Below the pieces are notes generated by a model. That model was not told the DNA's origin. It was given only the letters and a program-made list of their open reading frames with translations, and made no database searches. From Gammaproteobacteria bacterium (GTDB lineage Bacteria > Pseudomonadota > Gammaproteobacteria > Pseudomonadales > UBA3067): DNA of 5,028 bases. Shown piece after piece: positions 5,009 through 5,028 of the stretch. Where the stretch lies: positions 4,051-9,078 of the forward strand of contig NVVB01000121.1 of the NCBI GenBank assembly GCA_002402085.1, read 5' to 3'. Each line of letters opens with the position of its first letter. Within the stretch, counting starts at the first letter, position 1. The position numbers and the translations under genes were made by a program.

Positions 5009-5028
5009 ATGAACAATTCTATCGTTGG
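5009..5028 (+). CDS. First seven codons of a gene, probably an IS110-family transposase (runs off right edge)
   Basis: Only MNNSIVG is visible. A good GGAG lies 10 bases before the ATG, so the start is credible. IS110-family transposases characteristically open with a few residues followed by IVG-(I/L)DV(S/A)K, in which the aspartate is the first acidic residue of the RuvC-like DEDD site; the visible residues fit this opening, but seven residues cannot prove it. The gene-rich load of mobile elements nearby makes a transposase plausible. Any other protein starting this way remains possible. Confidence 0.4.

Overview
This is an AT-rich stretch of accessory bacterial DNA, probably from a gammaproteobacterium. 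The family mix (a long RAYT-type transposase, a Tn5/IS50-like IS4 transposase, a Phd/YefM antitoxin, and a membrane-anchored pentapeptide-repeat protein) resembles what is seen in Legionella/Coxiella relatives and other environmental gammaproteobacteria. That placement is an impression from protein families, not a measured result.

Layout. Bases 1-553 (minus strand, running off the left edge) hold the first 184 codons of a restriction-type protein with an HsdR-like PD-(D/E)XK domain; its last visible residues look like the start of an N-6 adenine methylase. Bases 554-1176 hold no convincing gene. They carry a GC-rich hairpin, a perfect 12-bp inverted repeat that could act as a bidirectional terminator, and a tandem repeat of about 39 bp with the core GGGGACACCCAC. 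At 1177-1326 there is a 49-codon Phd/YefM antitoxin that keeps its DNA-binding half and a TGTACA operator-like site, but stops where a mobile-element end begins; no toxin is visible.

From about 1335 to 2607 lies a RAYT/IS200-like element: one 362-residue HUH (Y1) transposase on the minus strand, flanked by imperfect inverted end motifs. The same end motif forms the tandem array at 877-969, so at least two copies or remnants of this family have landed here. The right end abuts an IS4-family transposase remnant (2605-3456) that starts at the DREAD motif and has lost the N-terminal third with the first catalytic aspartate.

Bases 3628-4791 (minus strand) encode an intact-looking 387-residue protein with one membrane segment and 22 uninterrupted pentapeptide repeats. 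It has a good ribosome binding site, a long inverted repeat at its 3' end that may terminate transcription, and a 27-bp near-perfect palindrome just upstream of its start. At the right edge, divergently oriented, the first codons of another gene (5009-5028) fit the beginning of an IS110-family transposase.

Overall the window reads as a mobile-element landing zone between a restriction-modification gene and a pentapeptide-repeat gene. Two genes (antitoxin and IS4 transposase) are broken exactly at the ends of the RAYT-like element, which points to successive insertion and deletion events rather than a functioning multi-gene operon.
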